From: Bacteroidota bacterium
Lineage (GTDB): Bacteria; Bacteroidota; Bacteroidia; B-17B0; Aurantibacillaceae
DNA: 50,995 nucleotides
Direction of reading: 5' to 3'
Assembly: GCA_013287545.1 (NCBI GenBank)
Contig: JABDDQ010000009.1
Location: forward strand, 1 to 50,995
The notes under the pieces were generated by a model that was not told the DNA's origin, did not search any database, and saw only the letters and a list, made by a program, of their open reading frames with translations. Each line of letters opens with the position of its first letter. Within the stretch, counting starts at the first letter, position 1. The position numbers were made by a program, and so were the translations under genes. Positions 1-9,019 of this stretch are shown in pieces.

Positions 1-2886
1 ACTACATTTAATTACGTAAGCACTTGCCAATATTTTAAATTATTAAGAAAGACAGGAACATCAAATATTATACCTACGTTAGGTTGGGACTTAACTTCAT
101 GTGTATCAAATTTATTACCTGCACCGCGCATTATAGGTTATAATGGGACTAAATGGAAAGATTTGGGAGAATCTAATTTAACTTATGCTCCAAGTGGCGG
201 AACTATTAGCGCAGCTTCGGCAGTAACACAATATGGTGCTTTTACAATTGGCAATAGCAACCCATTAATAACAAACACGCCTAATGGTGATACATGTTTT
301 GCTGCTATTATAATGCCAGATAGCACAACCTCTCTACTAAATGGGCAAACTCAAAGCACGGGACATAAATGGTATACGTTTACGCCTAAAACGCCTGAAA
401 TAAAAATTACGCTTACTAATACAAACATGAGTTCAAATCACATACATGACATAATGCTTTTTGAAGGAGCTTGTTATGTATATCAAGGTGTTGGTCATGA
501 TTCTGCATGGAGAGATACAACCCTTACAATTACATTACATGAAGCCCAAGTTGGTACACCCTATTTTATAGAAACCTTTAGGCAACGAAACAATTGTTCT
601 TTATGTTCTGCATCATCGGCAAACTTTAATATAAAAGTGCAAAGCCTCCCAACCCCTGTGCAAACAGTAACAAACAGCGTTGTTTATCTAAACGGGCATC
701 CATCCCATATGGCCGAGCAAGTAGTTATCCGTATTAATAAAGCCTATTTAAATGCTACCAACGTTAACAATACAAGTTTAGTAAGCGGTACAGCCTCGCA
801 GTTTTTTGATACAGTCGTTATCAACTCTATAGCTAATCTGCTTTATAACAACAATGTTGGAACAGTTAATGGCTTGACTGTAAAAAAAGTGTATCCTAAA
901 ATGACTTTTGCAGATACAATTACATTGAGTAGAGATAGTCAATTAGTACGTCAATCAGCCCTTTTTGAAACGTTTATTCTTAGCCTACCGAAAAACACAA
1001 GATTATTTTGGACAAGCAGAATGTTAACCTTTGCTAATAAGGTAATGTATTCAGACCCTAACTTGGTAATGACTTTAACAGGTGCACCTGATGACCCGTA
1101 TTATGCACTGAACCAAGATAACTTGCATGATGGAACTGGAACATATCCCAATGGAAATATTAATGCTGAAGGGGCATGGAATATTGAAACAGGAAAAAGT
1201 TTTATTAATATTGGCGTTTATGATACGGGAATTGACCAAACGCATGTAGAGTTAAGCGGTAAAGTTATTGACGGATGGAATTATACGGGCAGCGGCATTG
1301 GTTCAAGTTTAATATCAGGTACATGTGATGATGGGTATATAGGTCATGGTACTGCTTGTGCAGGAATAATAGGAGCAATTAGAAATAATACGATTGGATT
1401 TGCAGGTATAGCAGGAGGGAATGATTCTATTGGAAATCTCGGTTGCTCTCTTTATGACATGAAAATTTTTGACTCACAAGGAACCCCTGCAAGTTCAACA
1501 AATTTAGCCCGAGCAATTCAAGAAGGTGCTACTGCTTACGGATTGCATGTTATGAATAACAGTTATGCCAATTTTAGCGGTGTATATGATAGGGTTCTTC
1601 ATGATGCGGTTGAAGCCGCTGCACAAAGTGGAGTTATTTTTGTAGCTTCAAGAGGAAATTATTACGGAAGCGGTACCACTTGCTACGGTGGGCCAAGTAA
1701 TTACAACGTAGGCGACGTTACATACCCCGCCTGTTTTGCTGACTATATGGTTATAAATGTTGGTGCAAGTGGGTGGGATGGAGAATCTAAATCCCCACTT
1801 AATGGAAATTCTGGAGATGCTTGCGATAATGACCTAATATCTATGAGCGGCGAAAACATAGATGTTATTGCCCCAGGAACATCAGTAATAGTGTCTAAAA
1901 CCACGGCAAGTTCTTGTTCTGGTCTTGGTTATGGTTCAAGCGATTACGCTTCGTTCGGTGGAACTTCTTCGGCAGCTGCCCATGTTTCAGGAGCGGCAGG
2001 TCTTATATTAAGTCAAGCCAATTCAGGTGCAGTAGCACCTGACAACTTAGCTATTGAAGATGTTGAATGGCTTTTACAGAAAAGTGCAAATAATAGATAT
2101 TCAGGTGCAGGGCATTATGATAGTGATAATGGCTGGGGAATAATTAATGCAGGAACCGCACTAAACAATATCGAAAATGGGACATTTAAAATACAACACT
2201 TTGCAATGAATGATAGTAAAGGTACTACTTGGAATGGAGGTAAAGGTAACTCCCCATACAGTGTTAATCAAACAATTACTCTAACACAACCATACGATAC
2301 TTTAAACGCAACCAGCTATAATGGAGATGTTTGGCAATGGAATATTGAATTACATTATACGTTAGATGACCCGAATGATGTTGTTTGGGCAGCTTGGCCT
2401 CGTTTTAGCGCTTCTAGTGGATTTTCATGGGTAGAACCATTACCTACTGATAACTGGTGCCAATTAGTTAATTTTACTAACCATGAAGCAAATTTAATAA
2501 CATACCAATACGATATTAAACGGGATGCGAGTGGCCCTATTGACCCGCTTTATCCAGCAAATATATATGTTGGTATTTCAATCTATACTTATAACTCTAC
2601 GACAGGCATCAATAAATATGAATCTGATAATACGATACTAAGTGTTTATCCTAACCCGACTCAGGAAAAGGCAACTGTAGGTTTAAAGCTTACCAAGGCC
2701 GAAAAAATTTCATTAGAAATATTTGATATGCAGGGTACACTTATTAAAACTATTGCCAAAGAAAAGTTACAAGAGGGAAACCACGAGTTTCATATTTCAG
2801 TTAGTGATATTGCCCAAGGTGTGTATCAAATTAAACTATCTACCGAAACTTTATCTAGCACTAAAAAGCTCATTGTTGTTAGATAG
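1..2886 (+). CDS. Subtilisin-like serine protease (S8) with T9SS type A sorting domain, 5' end cut by window
   Basis: The reading frame is open from base 1 with no start codon fitting a signal peptide, so the gene begins before the window; the first ATG/TTG-type starts inside are not believable N termini. The catalytic triad is visible: Asp in VYDTGID (codon 1222-1224), His in GHGTACAG (1345-1347) and Ser in GGTSSAAAHVSG (1966-1968). A roughly 300-residue non-catalytic region, perhaps a beta-sandwich plus propeptide, comes first. After the protease comes a beta-rich region and a C-terminal domain with SVYPNPTQEKATV and ending KKLIVVR, the type A signal that sends proteins across the outer membrane by T9SS. 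It is therefore a secreted or cell-surface protease; its substrate is unknown. A strong terminator follows. Confidence 0.93.
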   Translation, partial: TTFNYVSTCQYFKLLRKTGTSNIIPTLGWDLTSCVSNLLPAPRIIGYNGTKWKDLGESNLTYAPSGGTISAASAVTQYGAFTIGNSNPLITNTPNGDTCFAAIIMPDSTTSLLNGQTQSTGHKWYTFTPKTPEIKITLTNTNMSSNHIHDIMLFEGACYVYQGVGHDSAWRDTTLTITLHEAQVGTPYFIETFRQRNNCSLCSASSANFNIKVQSLPTPVQTVTNSVVYLNGHPSHMAEQVVIRINKAYLNATNVNNTSLVSGTASQFFDTVVINSIANLLYNNNVGTVNGLTVKKVYPKMTFADTITLSRDSQLVRQSALFETFILSLPKNTRLFWTSRMLTFANKVMYSDPNLVMTLTGAPDDPYYALNQDNLHDGTGTYPNGNINAEGAWNIETGKSFINIGVYDTGIDQTHVELSGKVIDGWNYTGSGIGSSLISGTCDDGYIGHGTACAGIIGAIRNNTIGFAGIAGGNDSIGNLGCSLYDMKIFDSQGTPASSTNLARAIQEGATAYGLHVMNNSYANFSGVYDRVLHDAVEAAAQSGVIFVASRGNYYGSGTTCYGGPSNYNVGDVTYPACFADYMVINVGASGWDGESKSPLNGNSGDACDNDLISMSGENIDVIAPGTSVIVSKTTASSCSGLGYGSSDYASFGGTSSAAAHVSGAAGLILSQANSGAVAPDNLAIEDVEWLLQKSANNRYSGAGHYDSDNGWGIINAGTALNNIENGTFKIQHFAMNDSKGTTWNGGKGNSPYSVNQTITLTQPYDTLNATSYNGDVWQWNIELHYTLDDPNDVVWAAWPRFSASSGFSWVEPLPTDNWCQLVNFTNHEANLITYQYDIKRDASGPIDPLYPANIYVGISIYTYNSTTGINKYESDNTILSVYPNPTQEKATVGLKLTKAEKISLEIFDMQGTLIKTIAKEKLQEGNHEFHISVSDIAQGVYQIKLSTETLSSTKKLIVVR

Positions 2887-2910
2887 TTTTGAATGATGAA
2901 TTTAACGATT

Positions 2911-2937
2911 ATCGGGCACTTTGCGTGCCCGATTTTT
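2911..2937 (+). terminator. Rho-independent terminator after the subtilase
   Basis: A perfect 9-bp stem ATCGGGCAC/GTGCCCGAT with loop TTTGC is followed by TTTTT. It sits 25 bases after the subtilase stop. Its loop also supplies a candidate -33 TTTG for the next gene. Confidence 0.85.
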
Positions 2938-2951
2938 GTATATTAGCTTTG
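2920..2951 (+). promoter_or_regulatory. Bacteroidota-type promoter, -33 TTTG and -7 TAGCTTTG
   Basis: TTTG at 2920-2923 and TAGCTTTG at 2944-2951 match the Bacteroidota consensus TTTG ... TAnnTTTG with a 20-base spacer. The predicted start of transcription lies about 13-15 bases before the ATG at 2971. It would drive the lipoprotein and the closely packed genes behind it. Confidence 0.55.
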
Positions 2952-2970
2952 CGCTTTAAAGTGTTGAAAT

Positions 2971-3498
2971 ATGAAGATAAGATTTTTTTTAGTAATTATT
3001 TTAGCACTAATTTTTTCTTGCTCACAAAAAACAACTTCCCTAAAAAAAACTGAAACAAAGCAACCGCCTGAAATAAATAAAACAAAACAGCAGGAAAAAA
3101 TACCGTTCGATTATTGCACTTCAAATATTAAACAAGGGCTTTATGGATGTTGTACAAAGTTAACAGGAGATTGTCAGCTTCCAAGGGATACAAATAGGTG
3201 TAAATTTTATGCCGTAAAAAGAACTATTTTTATATATGAGGCAACCACGATGAAGCAAGCTAGCATACATGGCTATTGGTGCGACCAAATAAAGAGTAAA
3301 TTGGTTGCACAAACTGAATCAGACAACAACGGCTGCTTTCAAATAGAACTACCAGTTGGTGAATACAGCATTTTTGTATTTGAAGAAGGCAAGTATTATT
3401 TTTTAACTACGAGTAATAATTTTGTAATTAACCGAGCAACCGTCGACTCAAATAAAGTAACAAAACGTGGTGTCAGAATTAAAATAGCTAGTGATTAA
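2971..3498 (+). CDS. Lipoprotein with carboxypeptidase-regulatory-like fold
   Basis: The protein has 175 residues. The start MKIRFFLVIILALIFSC is a lipoprotein signal with Cys17 as the lipidated residue. The mature part contains a Cys-rich stretch (YGCCTKLTGDC) and a beta-rich segment with GCFQIELPVGEYSIFVFEE, the pattern of carboxypeptidase-regulatory-like (transthyretin-type) Ig folds in Bacteroidota lipoproteins. It is presumably periplasmic or on the surface, and no enzymatic role is evident. It starts a run of co-directional genes (2971-7076) separated by 17 bases or less or overlapping. Confidence 0.75.
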   Translation: MKIRFFLVIILALIFSCSQKTTSLKKTETKQPPEINKTKQQEKIPFDYCTSNIKQGLYGCCTKLTGDCQLPRDTNRCKFYAVKRTIFIYEATTMKQASIHGYWCDQIKSKLVAQTESDNNGCFQIELPVGEYSIFVFEEGKYYFLTTSNNFVINRATVDSNKVTKRGVRIKIASD

Positions 3499-3515
3499 TG
3501 AAAAGAAAATAAATA

Positions 3516-4430
3516 ATGAAAATAAGATTTTTGATACTATTAATTTGCGTGCTTTTTGTAAGCTGTAAAAGAGATACTTCTGTGCCTGTTAATAATAAGA
3601 CAGGAAATGCAAATCAACCTTGTATAGATACGCTTAAAATACCACCTTACAATGATACGCTATACAATTGTCCAAGATTTAACCCTAATAATCCTAACGA
3701 AATTATTTATGTACAAGGCATTCATAGTCAGAATTTAATACGCTTAGTGAAGAAAAACCTTACTACCAATGCAGAAACTTTTATTATTGATAGTATTTGG
3801 GGTATGCCTGATTGGAGTGTGAAAGACTGGATAGTATTTAACCATGCCGATAATCAGGTGTGGAAAATTAAAAGCAACGGAGATAGTTTAACTTTGCTAA
3901 CCACTCATATGCAAGGCGGCTTCTATGCTATTTGGAGCCCTGATGGAAATAAAATTGCGTATAAAAACACAAATACAACCGCCATTTTGATTTGCAATGA
4001 AAATGGCAACGTATTAGATAGCCTACCTTATAAGGTAGATTATTCATCTCAATGGTCTAAAGATGGCATTAATATTTGCGGAATAGCTAATGGAAGTAAT
4101 TACGTTAACATTGCCTATCAAAATGTGTTTACAAAAGTTACCTACCAGCCAACTAATAATGTATCCAATGCAACTGGCTCGAATAGAATAACCTGTTACT
4201 TAGGTTGGACGCCTGATTCGCAAAATATAATTTGGTGCAGTTGGTCGGGTTTATATAAAACCAATATAACTACAAATCAAACTATACTATTAAAAGCTTG
4301 TTGCAACCAACGATATTATACAAGTATTTCTATTTCACCCGATGGGCAAAAAATTATTGCCCAAAGTATGGGTGTCGCAGGTTTATGCCTTATGGACATT
4401 GATGGCAAAAACGAAAGAGTAATTAAATAG
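3516..4430 (+). CDS. Lipoprotein with PD40/TolB-like beta-propeller
   Basis: The protein has 304 residues, with a lipoprotein signal MKIRFLILLICVLFVSC. About six PD40-type blades can be followed: PRFNPNNPNEIIYV, PDWSVKDWIVFN, AIWSPDGNKIAYK, SQWSKDGINICG, LGWTPDSQNIIW and SISPDGQKIIAQ. This is a TolB-like propeller, probably a binding scaffold at the envelope. The start lies 17 bases after the preceding lipoprotein, and the next gene follows after 8 bases, so co-transcription is likely. The ligand is unknown. Confidence 0.8.
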   Translation: MKIRFLILLICVLFVSCKRDTSVPVNNKTGNANQPCIDTLKIPPYNDTLYNCPRFNPNNPNEIIYVQGIHSQNLIRLVKKNLTTNAETFIIDSIWGMPDWSVKDWIVFNHADNQVWKIKSNGDSLTLLTTHMQGGFYAIWSPDGNKIAYKNTNTTAILICNENGNVLDSLPYKVDYSSQWSKDGINICGIANGSNYVNIAYQNVFTKVTYQPTNNVSNATGSNRITCYLGWTPDSQNIIWCSWSGLYKTNITTNQTILLKACCNQRYYTSISISPDGQKIIAQSMGVAGLCLMDIDGKNERVIK

Positions 4431-4438
4431 AATAATAA

Positions 4439-5167
4439 ATGAAAAAACTTTTAGCATTAATCCTATTTTTAATTTTTAATATAGCTGTTATAGCACAGTC
4501 AAGTTTTGGTTTTAAAATTAATGGCGGGGTTAGTAATATTTCAGACAAGTTGTATGACCCTAATATTGAAACACACACCAATTATTTTAAACCGTCGGGT
4601 CAGGTTGGTTTTTTTTATAATATGCCCATTAGAACCCACGAAGTTTTTGGGATAGAATTACTTTTTACCCAAATAGAAAGTAAAGAAAAGATTATAGATA
4701 CTATGGGTTATGCATATAACCTAAATGGAAGCACAAGCCCTGTAATTTCAAACTACACTATATCAAAGCATATTTCTTATTTAAGTTTGCCTGTACATTA
4801 TGGCATAAACGTAAAAAAATTTACTTTTAATGTTGGCATGCAGTTTTCAGTCAGACTTTTAAGTAGTGCACAAGAAATTGAACAAGACAGTTACACCAAT
4901 AATGCATCAGGTTATGGTTTTGTTTTAACCCCAAGCACTACTACGTATAATTATAAAAGGTGGATTATTAAAGATGTTGACTTTGGCCAAACAGTAGGCA
5001 TTATATACCACTTTACAAACAAGTTTGCTATTGAGGGCAATTACTATTATGGGTTTAATAACATTTACCCTGATAACCGCCGAACAACCGAATGGAGAAC
5101 GCAACAATTAACCCTTGGTCTGCGCTATGCTTTTTTAACCATGAAGAAAAAAGAAATTAAGGGATGA
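4439..5167 (+). CDS. Outer membrane beta-barrel protein
   Basis: The protein has 242 residues with a cleavable signal peptide ending ...AVIAQS. The mature part has alternating amphipathic strands (FGFKINGGVSN, PSGQVGFFYNMPI, HISYLSLPVHYGINV, FTFNVGMQFSV, FAIEGNYYYGFNN) and a last strand LTLGLRYAF ending in an aromatic residue, as in PorT/OmpX-like outer membrane barrels of Bacteroidota. A short cytoplasmic-looking tail KKKEIKG follows the final strand, which is unusual. Its stop overlaps the next start (ATGA at 5164), suggesting translational coupling. Confidence 0.75.
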   Translation: MKKLLALILFLIFNIAVIAQSSFGFKINGGVSNISDKLYDPNIETHTNYFKPSGQVGFFYNMPIRTHEVFGIELLFTQIESKEKIIDTMGYAYNLNGSTSPVISNYTISKHISYLSLPVHYGINVKKFTFNVGMQFSVRLLSSAQEIEQDSYTNNASGYGFVLTPSTTTYNYKRWIIKDVDFGQTVGIIYHFTNKFAIEGNYYYGFNNIYPDNRRTTEWRTQQLTLGLRYAFLTMKKKEIKG

Positions 5168-6531
5168 AAACGAAATTACTTTTTTCAATAGTTTATTTTT
5201 TAATAATTTGCATTAAACAAGTTAATGCACAAGTTTGTTTTAGTAGTGCTATTAATTTTGCAGCAGACACTTTTCAAACAACTATTATTAATGCTGACTT
5301 TAATGGTGATGGGAAAATTGATTTAGCTGTTACCAATAGTACGGAAGATGGAAAAGTATCAATATTAATGGGAAGTGGTACAGGTAGTTTTAGTGCGACT
5401 ACTTATTCTAATGTTGGTGCGATACCCTGGGGTATTACTTGTGGAGATTTTAATAGCGATGGAAAACTTGATTTAATAACCGCAAATGATGGGTCATATA
5501 ATTGTTATGTTCTACTCGGAAATGGTGCAGGTAGCTTTAGTTTGGCAAATAGCTGCGGTGGAATACAAGACCATCTTTCAATAACAAATGCTGATTTTAA
5601 TAATGACGGAAAACAAGATATAGCCACAGTAAATGATTACGATAATAGCATATATGTTTTATTGGGTAATGGAACTGGTGGTTTTGGTTCTGCTATAACC
5701 TATACAGTAGGCACATATCCATGGGCAATTATAAATGAAGATTTTAACCAAGATGGTAAAATAGATTTAGCCGTAATTAATAACTCATCTAATAACTTAT
5801 CCATATTATTAGGTAATGGGTTAGGTAGCTTTTCATCAGCTACCAGTTTTTCATTAACTGGGTCTCCAACATCATTAATTAGTAAGGATTTTAATGGTGA
5901 TGCTAAACTAGATTTAATTATAACCAATTATGGCGCAAACAATAATATATCACTATTATTGGGTAATGGGGTAGGAAGTTTTAGTTTAGATACATCTTTT
6001 AGTGCAAACAATGGGCCTGTATCCATTGCAAGTTCAGATTTTGATGGAGATAGTAAATTAGATTTAGCGGTAGTAAATAGGTTTTCAAATGATGTTTCTA
6101 TTCTTTTAGGTAATGGGTTGGGCAGATTTGCACCCAGCGTTAATTTTCCTGTCGGCACAAACCCGTGGTCAATTACTACCGCAGATTTTAATGGAGACGG
6201 TAAAGCGGATTTAGCGACAGCTAATTTTGGCTCAAATAATGTGTCTGTTTTATTAAACTGTACCGCTACTGGTATTGCCAATTTTAATACTGAGAATGTA
6301 ATTTCTGTTTACCCAAACCCAACAAATTCAACTGTAAATATTGAGTTTCATTCCAAGACAGAAACACAGATTATTATTTGCGACATGATGGGCAGAATTG
6401 TTTATACTAAAAACTGTAATGAAAGTAGCGGCAAATACTGCTTAGATATTTCAACCCTTTCATCAGGAATATATATGGTAAATCTTGTTACTGATAAAAT
6501 GAAAGTATGCCAAAAGCTTATCAAAAACTAA
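5164..6531 (+). CDS. FG-GAP/VCBS seven-bladed propeller protein with T9SS sorting domain
   Basis: The protein has 455 residues and a signal peptide ending ...VNAQ. Seven repeats carry a calcium-loop motif of the type DFNGDGKIDLAVTN, followed by LLGNGxGSF, so a seven-bladed integrin-alpha-like propeller is expected. Loop 5 has DFNGDAKLD and loop 6 DFDGDSKLD. After residue ~365 comes a T9SS type A domain (SVYPNPTNSTVNIEF ... KVCQKLIKN). It is a secreted, surface-anchored binding protein; the ligand is unknown. It overlaps the barrel gene by 4 bases and the next gene by 25 bases. Confidence 0.85.
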   Translation: MKTKLLFSIVYFLIICIKQVNAQVCFSSAINFAADTFQTTIINADFNGDGKIDLAVTNSTEDGKVSILMGSGTGSFSATTYSNVGAIPWGITCGDFNSDGKLDLITANDGSYNCYVLLGNGAGSFSLANSCGGIQDHLSITNADFNNDGKQDIATVNDYDNSIYVLLGNGTGGFGSAITYTVGTYPWAIINEDFNQDGKIDLAVINNSSNNLSILLGNGLGSFSSATSFSLTGSPTSLISKDFNGDAKLDLIITNYGANNNISLLLGNGVGSFSLDTSFSANNGPVSIASSDFDGDSKLDLAVVNRFSNDVSILLGNGLGRFAPSVNFPVGTNPWSITTADFNGDGKADLATANFGSNNVSVLLNCTATGIANFNTENVISVYPNPTNSTVNIEFHSKTETQIIICDMMGRIVYTKNCNESSGKYCLDISTLSSGIYMVNLVTDKMKVCQKLIKN

Positions 6532-7076
6532 TAGTCGTTTTATTTATTCTTAGTTGTTTTACAGCTTTTTCTCAAACAGAAAAAACTCAGCAACAAAAGA
6601 ATGAGGAATATGGCAAAGCACTTAAAGAGTGGTTTGATTCAGGTGATTTAATTGTTGAATTAAGCACTCAGGAAACTGATGTTGTTTTTGTGAAGACAAA
6701 CGGAGATTATGGTTATATGTGCGCAAAAGCGAAAATTACACGTATACTTAAAGGAAATATTGAGAAAGGTTTTATTAATATAAATACTAATAGCCCTCAA
6801 AAGCGTGAAGTTGAAATTGTAGATGAAGGGGCAGATGTTAGCAAAGTTATTGGCACAAGATGCATAGTAAGAATTAAAAAATCAAACCTACCACAAGGAT
6901 TTAAAACTGAAAGTACAGGTGTTTATGTTACAGAAGATAAAGTGTATAGATTAGAAGAAGTTGGATTTGATGAGCATTATAAAATGGTAGACGGCAAAAA
7001 GACCGTTTATAACAGTACGAAAGCATTTTATAAATTTCTATTTGACTATTGTGGAGTTAATTCGGGGAATAAGTAG
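6507..7076 (+). CDS. Secreted protein of unknown function
   Basis: The protein has 189 residues. The start at 6507 overlaps the preceding gene by 25 bases but gives a good signal peptide (MPKAYQKLIVVLFILSCFTAFSQ), so it is kept. The mature part alternates charged and beta-prone segments (DLIVELSTQETDVVFVKT, AKAKITRILKGN, TRCIVRIKKSNLP). I do not recognise a family with certainty. The long overlap suggests it is translated with the FG-GAP protein and may act with it at the envelope. Confidence 0.6.
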   Translation: MPKAYQKLIVVLFILSCFTAFSQTEKTQQQKNEEYGKALKEWFDSGDLIVELSTQETDVVFVKTNGDYGYMCAKAKITRILKGNIEKGFININTNSPQKREVEIVDEGADVSKVIGTRCIVRIKKSNLPQGFKTESTGVYVTEDKVYRLEEVGFDEHYKMVDGKKTVYNSTKAFYKFLFDYCGVNSGNK

Positions 7077-7242
7077 AGAAACATTTAACTAATAGTAAAG
7101 TATATTTAGTCAAAGGATAAAACACTATCTTTAATAATACTTTGGAGGGTTTTATCTATGACATTGGTATTTATTGGTGCTAAAATTTTGACCTTCTATT
7201 GATGGAAATTATCCGCAACAATAATTGAAAAGAAATAACCAC

Positions 7243-8157
7243 ATGCGTATATTTATTTATATAATAACACTATTTCTTACAGCAAACCTCTTTGCACAAT
7301 ATTCAGGTTTTATTCCCTATAAACAGAATGGGAAATGGATTGTTTTAGATGCAGCTTGCAAAATTATTTCCAAAGAAAAGTATGATACTATATGTCTTAT
7401 GGATAATGCGATTGCACGAGTTAAACAAAACGATAAATGGGGATATATTAATATGTACTGCACTCCCATTATTCCGATTATATACGATACGATTGGTAAT
7501 TACGATGGATACGAATGTGCTTTAGTTAAACTTAAAGGCAAATGGGGTTATATTGACAGGAGAAATAAAGAAACTATACCCATAACTTATGATGAATTAG
7601 GAAGCTTTAATACAGCATCTAATTGCGCCAAGGTTCGGAAAAATGATAGCACATTTTATATAAATAGAAAAGGCGAATGGGTTGATATAAAAAATGTTAT
7701 AATCCCTATTGGTTGTATAATGCATAATATATCTATCAGATTTAATGCAAAAACTATAAAAAGTAAAGACAGCTTATTCGGGTTAATTTCAGATGGAGTT
7801 TGCGATGGGAAAAAGGATACCTTATTGCCTTGTAAGTACACAAAGATTATTTACATTGAGGTATCACCGTTTGCCATCTTAGAAAACAAGAAGTATTCAT
7901 TATATAATACAACCGAGAAGAAGATGCTTGTCACAGATTGCGACACTATGAGCTTTTACCGTGAGGCTGAACAAACTTATTGGGTTTTGTATCGAAAAAA
8001 TAAAACGACAGGTATTGTGCATCCTTACGGAAGAGAATTAACAGAAATTAATTGCAAATCCATGAAAATCATAACAGGTGATTTTATATATATAACAGAT
8101 GATAAGAACCAATCTTACTATATAAACAGTAAAGGAAAAAAATTTATTCCACTTTAA
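7243..8157 (+). CDS. WG-repeat secreted protein
   Basis: The ATG at 7243 is preferred over an upstream TTG at 7225 because it opens directly into a signal peptide (MRIFIYIITLFLTANLFAQ). The 304-residue product has WG repeats: NGKWIVLDAACKII, NDKWGYINMYCTPIIP and KGKWGYIDRRNKETIP, each followed by YDxI/YDEL. The C-terminal half carries weaker repeats. WG-repeat proteins are common in Bacteroidota and are thought to be binding modules. It is preceded by 166 bases without a gene and is the last plus-strand gene before the defence island. Confidence 0.8.
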   Translation: MRIFIYIITLFLTANLFAQYSGFIPYKQNGKWIVLDAACKIISKEKYDTICLMDNAIARVKQNDKWGYINMYCTPIIPIIYDTIGNYDGYECALVKLKGKWGYIDRRNKETIPITYDELGSFNTASNCAKVRKNDSTFYINRKGEWVDIKNVIIPIGCIMHNISIRFNAKTIKSKDSLFGLISDGVCDGKKDTLLPCKYTKIIYIEVSPFAILENKKYSLYNTTEKKMLVTDCDTMSFYREAEQTYWVLYRKNKTTGIVHPYGRELTEINCKSMKIITGDFIYITDDKNQSYYINSKGKKFIPL

Positions 8158-8163
8158 AGTGGA
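8148..8163. repeat. 16-bp perfect palindrome at the convergent junction
   Basis: TCCACTTTAAAGTGGA spans the stop codon of the WG-repeat gene and lies 17 bases from the end of the facing island gene. It has no T-run, so it is only a weak candidate for a two-way terminator. It also marks the left edge of the minus-strand island. Confidence 0.4.
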
Positions 8164-8179
8164 TTCAAAATTTCATTCT

Positions 8180-8977
8180 CTACCCTTTTTCTTTTCCACT
8201 ATTATTGAAGTCCTTGGCGTTGAATTTTTCCCCTAGGTTAAGTTGAATTCTTGGGATTATGGTTATTAATAGGTTTAAAGCAATACTTTCCAACTGTGAT
8301 TTTGTAATTAATAAAATCCCTCCTTTGTCATAACAAATTTCTTCATCAAATGTTTTTAGTACAAGTCCTTCGCCTTCTCCAATTTGTCCTGGCTCAGAAA
8401 TTTCATTTCCTTCAGTTGAGGCAAGCCCAATTCTCTTATAACGAATTTTTCGAGGTGCTTTAGCAATTCCTTTATGATGTTCAAGCCCATTTCTAACATC
8501 GAAGTAACTTTGCAGCGATTCTTTATGAATCTGATGTTCTGGGTTGTCCAATAATCGGTCTAGTTTATGTGGAGTTTTTAAAGATTGATTAGTTGAAACC
8601 GAAAGTAAACACTCCTCAAATTTTTCCCTTAAAATTTCATCAATATCATGTTTTGTTGTTTTAGAAGGCAGTTTCAGGGAATTTATATCTTCTTTCAATT
8701 GTAAAATTGCAATTAGGTTATCAAGATAGTCTTGTACTGACCCCATTATGGATTTGAAACATTTATTTATTTCTCTTTGAAGTAAAAAGTCAACGGGAGG
8801 CAATAAAATTGTTGCAACAGTAATTCCTTGACTTAATGTAAAAATCTTATTCTCATGTTTATTACCTTTAGAAATCGCATCATATGTAATTTGTAATGCA
8901 TTCAAATCACTACCAATTTCTTTACGCAGTTTAGATTCAAATTTGGCTAAGTTTATATCTATTGTATGAGTAAACAT
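8180..8977 (-). CDS. Putative HEPN-type protein with RNxxxH motif, last gene of the defence island
   Basis: The protein has 265 residues, is mostly helical by eye, and is not recognised as a whole. Residues 162-167 read RNGLEH within SYFDVRNGLEHHKG, which fits the Rx4-6H catalytic motif of HEPN ribonucleases with the favoured Asn after Arg. Residues 51-66 (GITVATILLPPVDFLL) are hydrophobic but short for a membrane segment. The C-terminal third (ICYDKGGILLITKSQLESIALNLL) looks alpha/beta. It lies 42 bases behind the SIR2 gene on the same strand, so it may be the RNase effector or a partner of that protein. The HEPN call rests on one motif. Confidence 0.5.
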   Translation of the reverse strand: MFTHTIDINLAKFESKLRKEIGSDLNALQITYDAISKGNKHENKIFTLSQGITVATILLPPVDFLLQREINKCFKSIMGSVQDYLDNLIAILQLKEDINSLKLPSKTTKHDIDEILREKFEECLLSVSTNQSLKTPHKLDRLLDNPEHQIHKESLQSYFDVRNGLEHHKGIAKAPRKIRYKRIGLASTEGNEISEPGQIGEGEGLVLKTFDEEICYDKGGILLITKSQLESIALNLLITIIPRIQLNLGEKFNAKDFNNSGKEKG

Positions 8978-9019
8978 ATTTAAAACATATGTGATTAGCT
9001 AAAGTCTTTAACCGAACCC

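Noticed and set aside
7077-7242. Riboswitch or small RNA in the 166-base gap before the WG-repeat gene
   Set aside because: No recognisable riboswitch core or strong hairpin was found.
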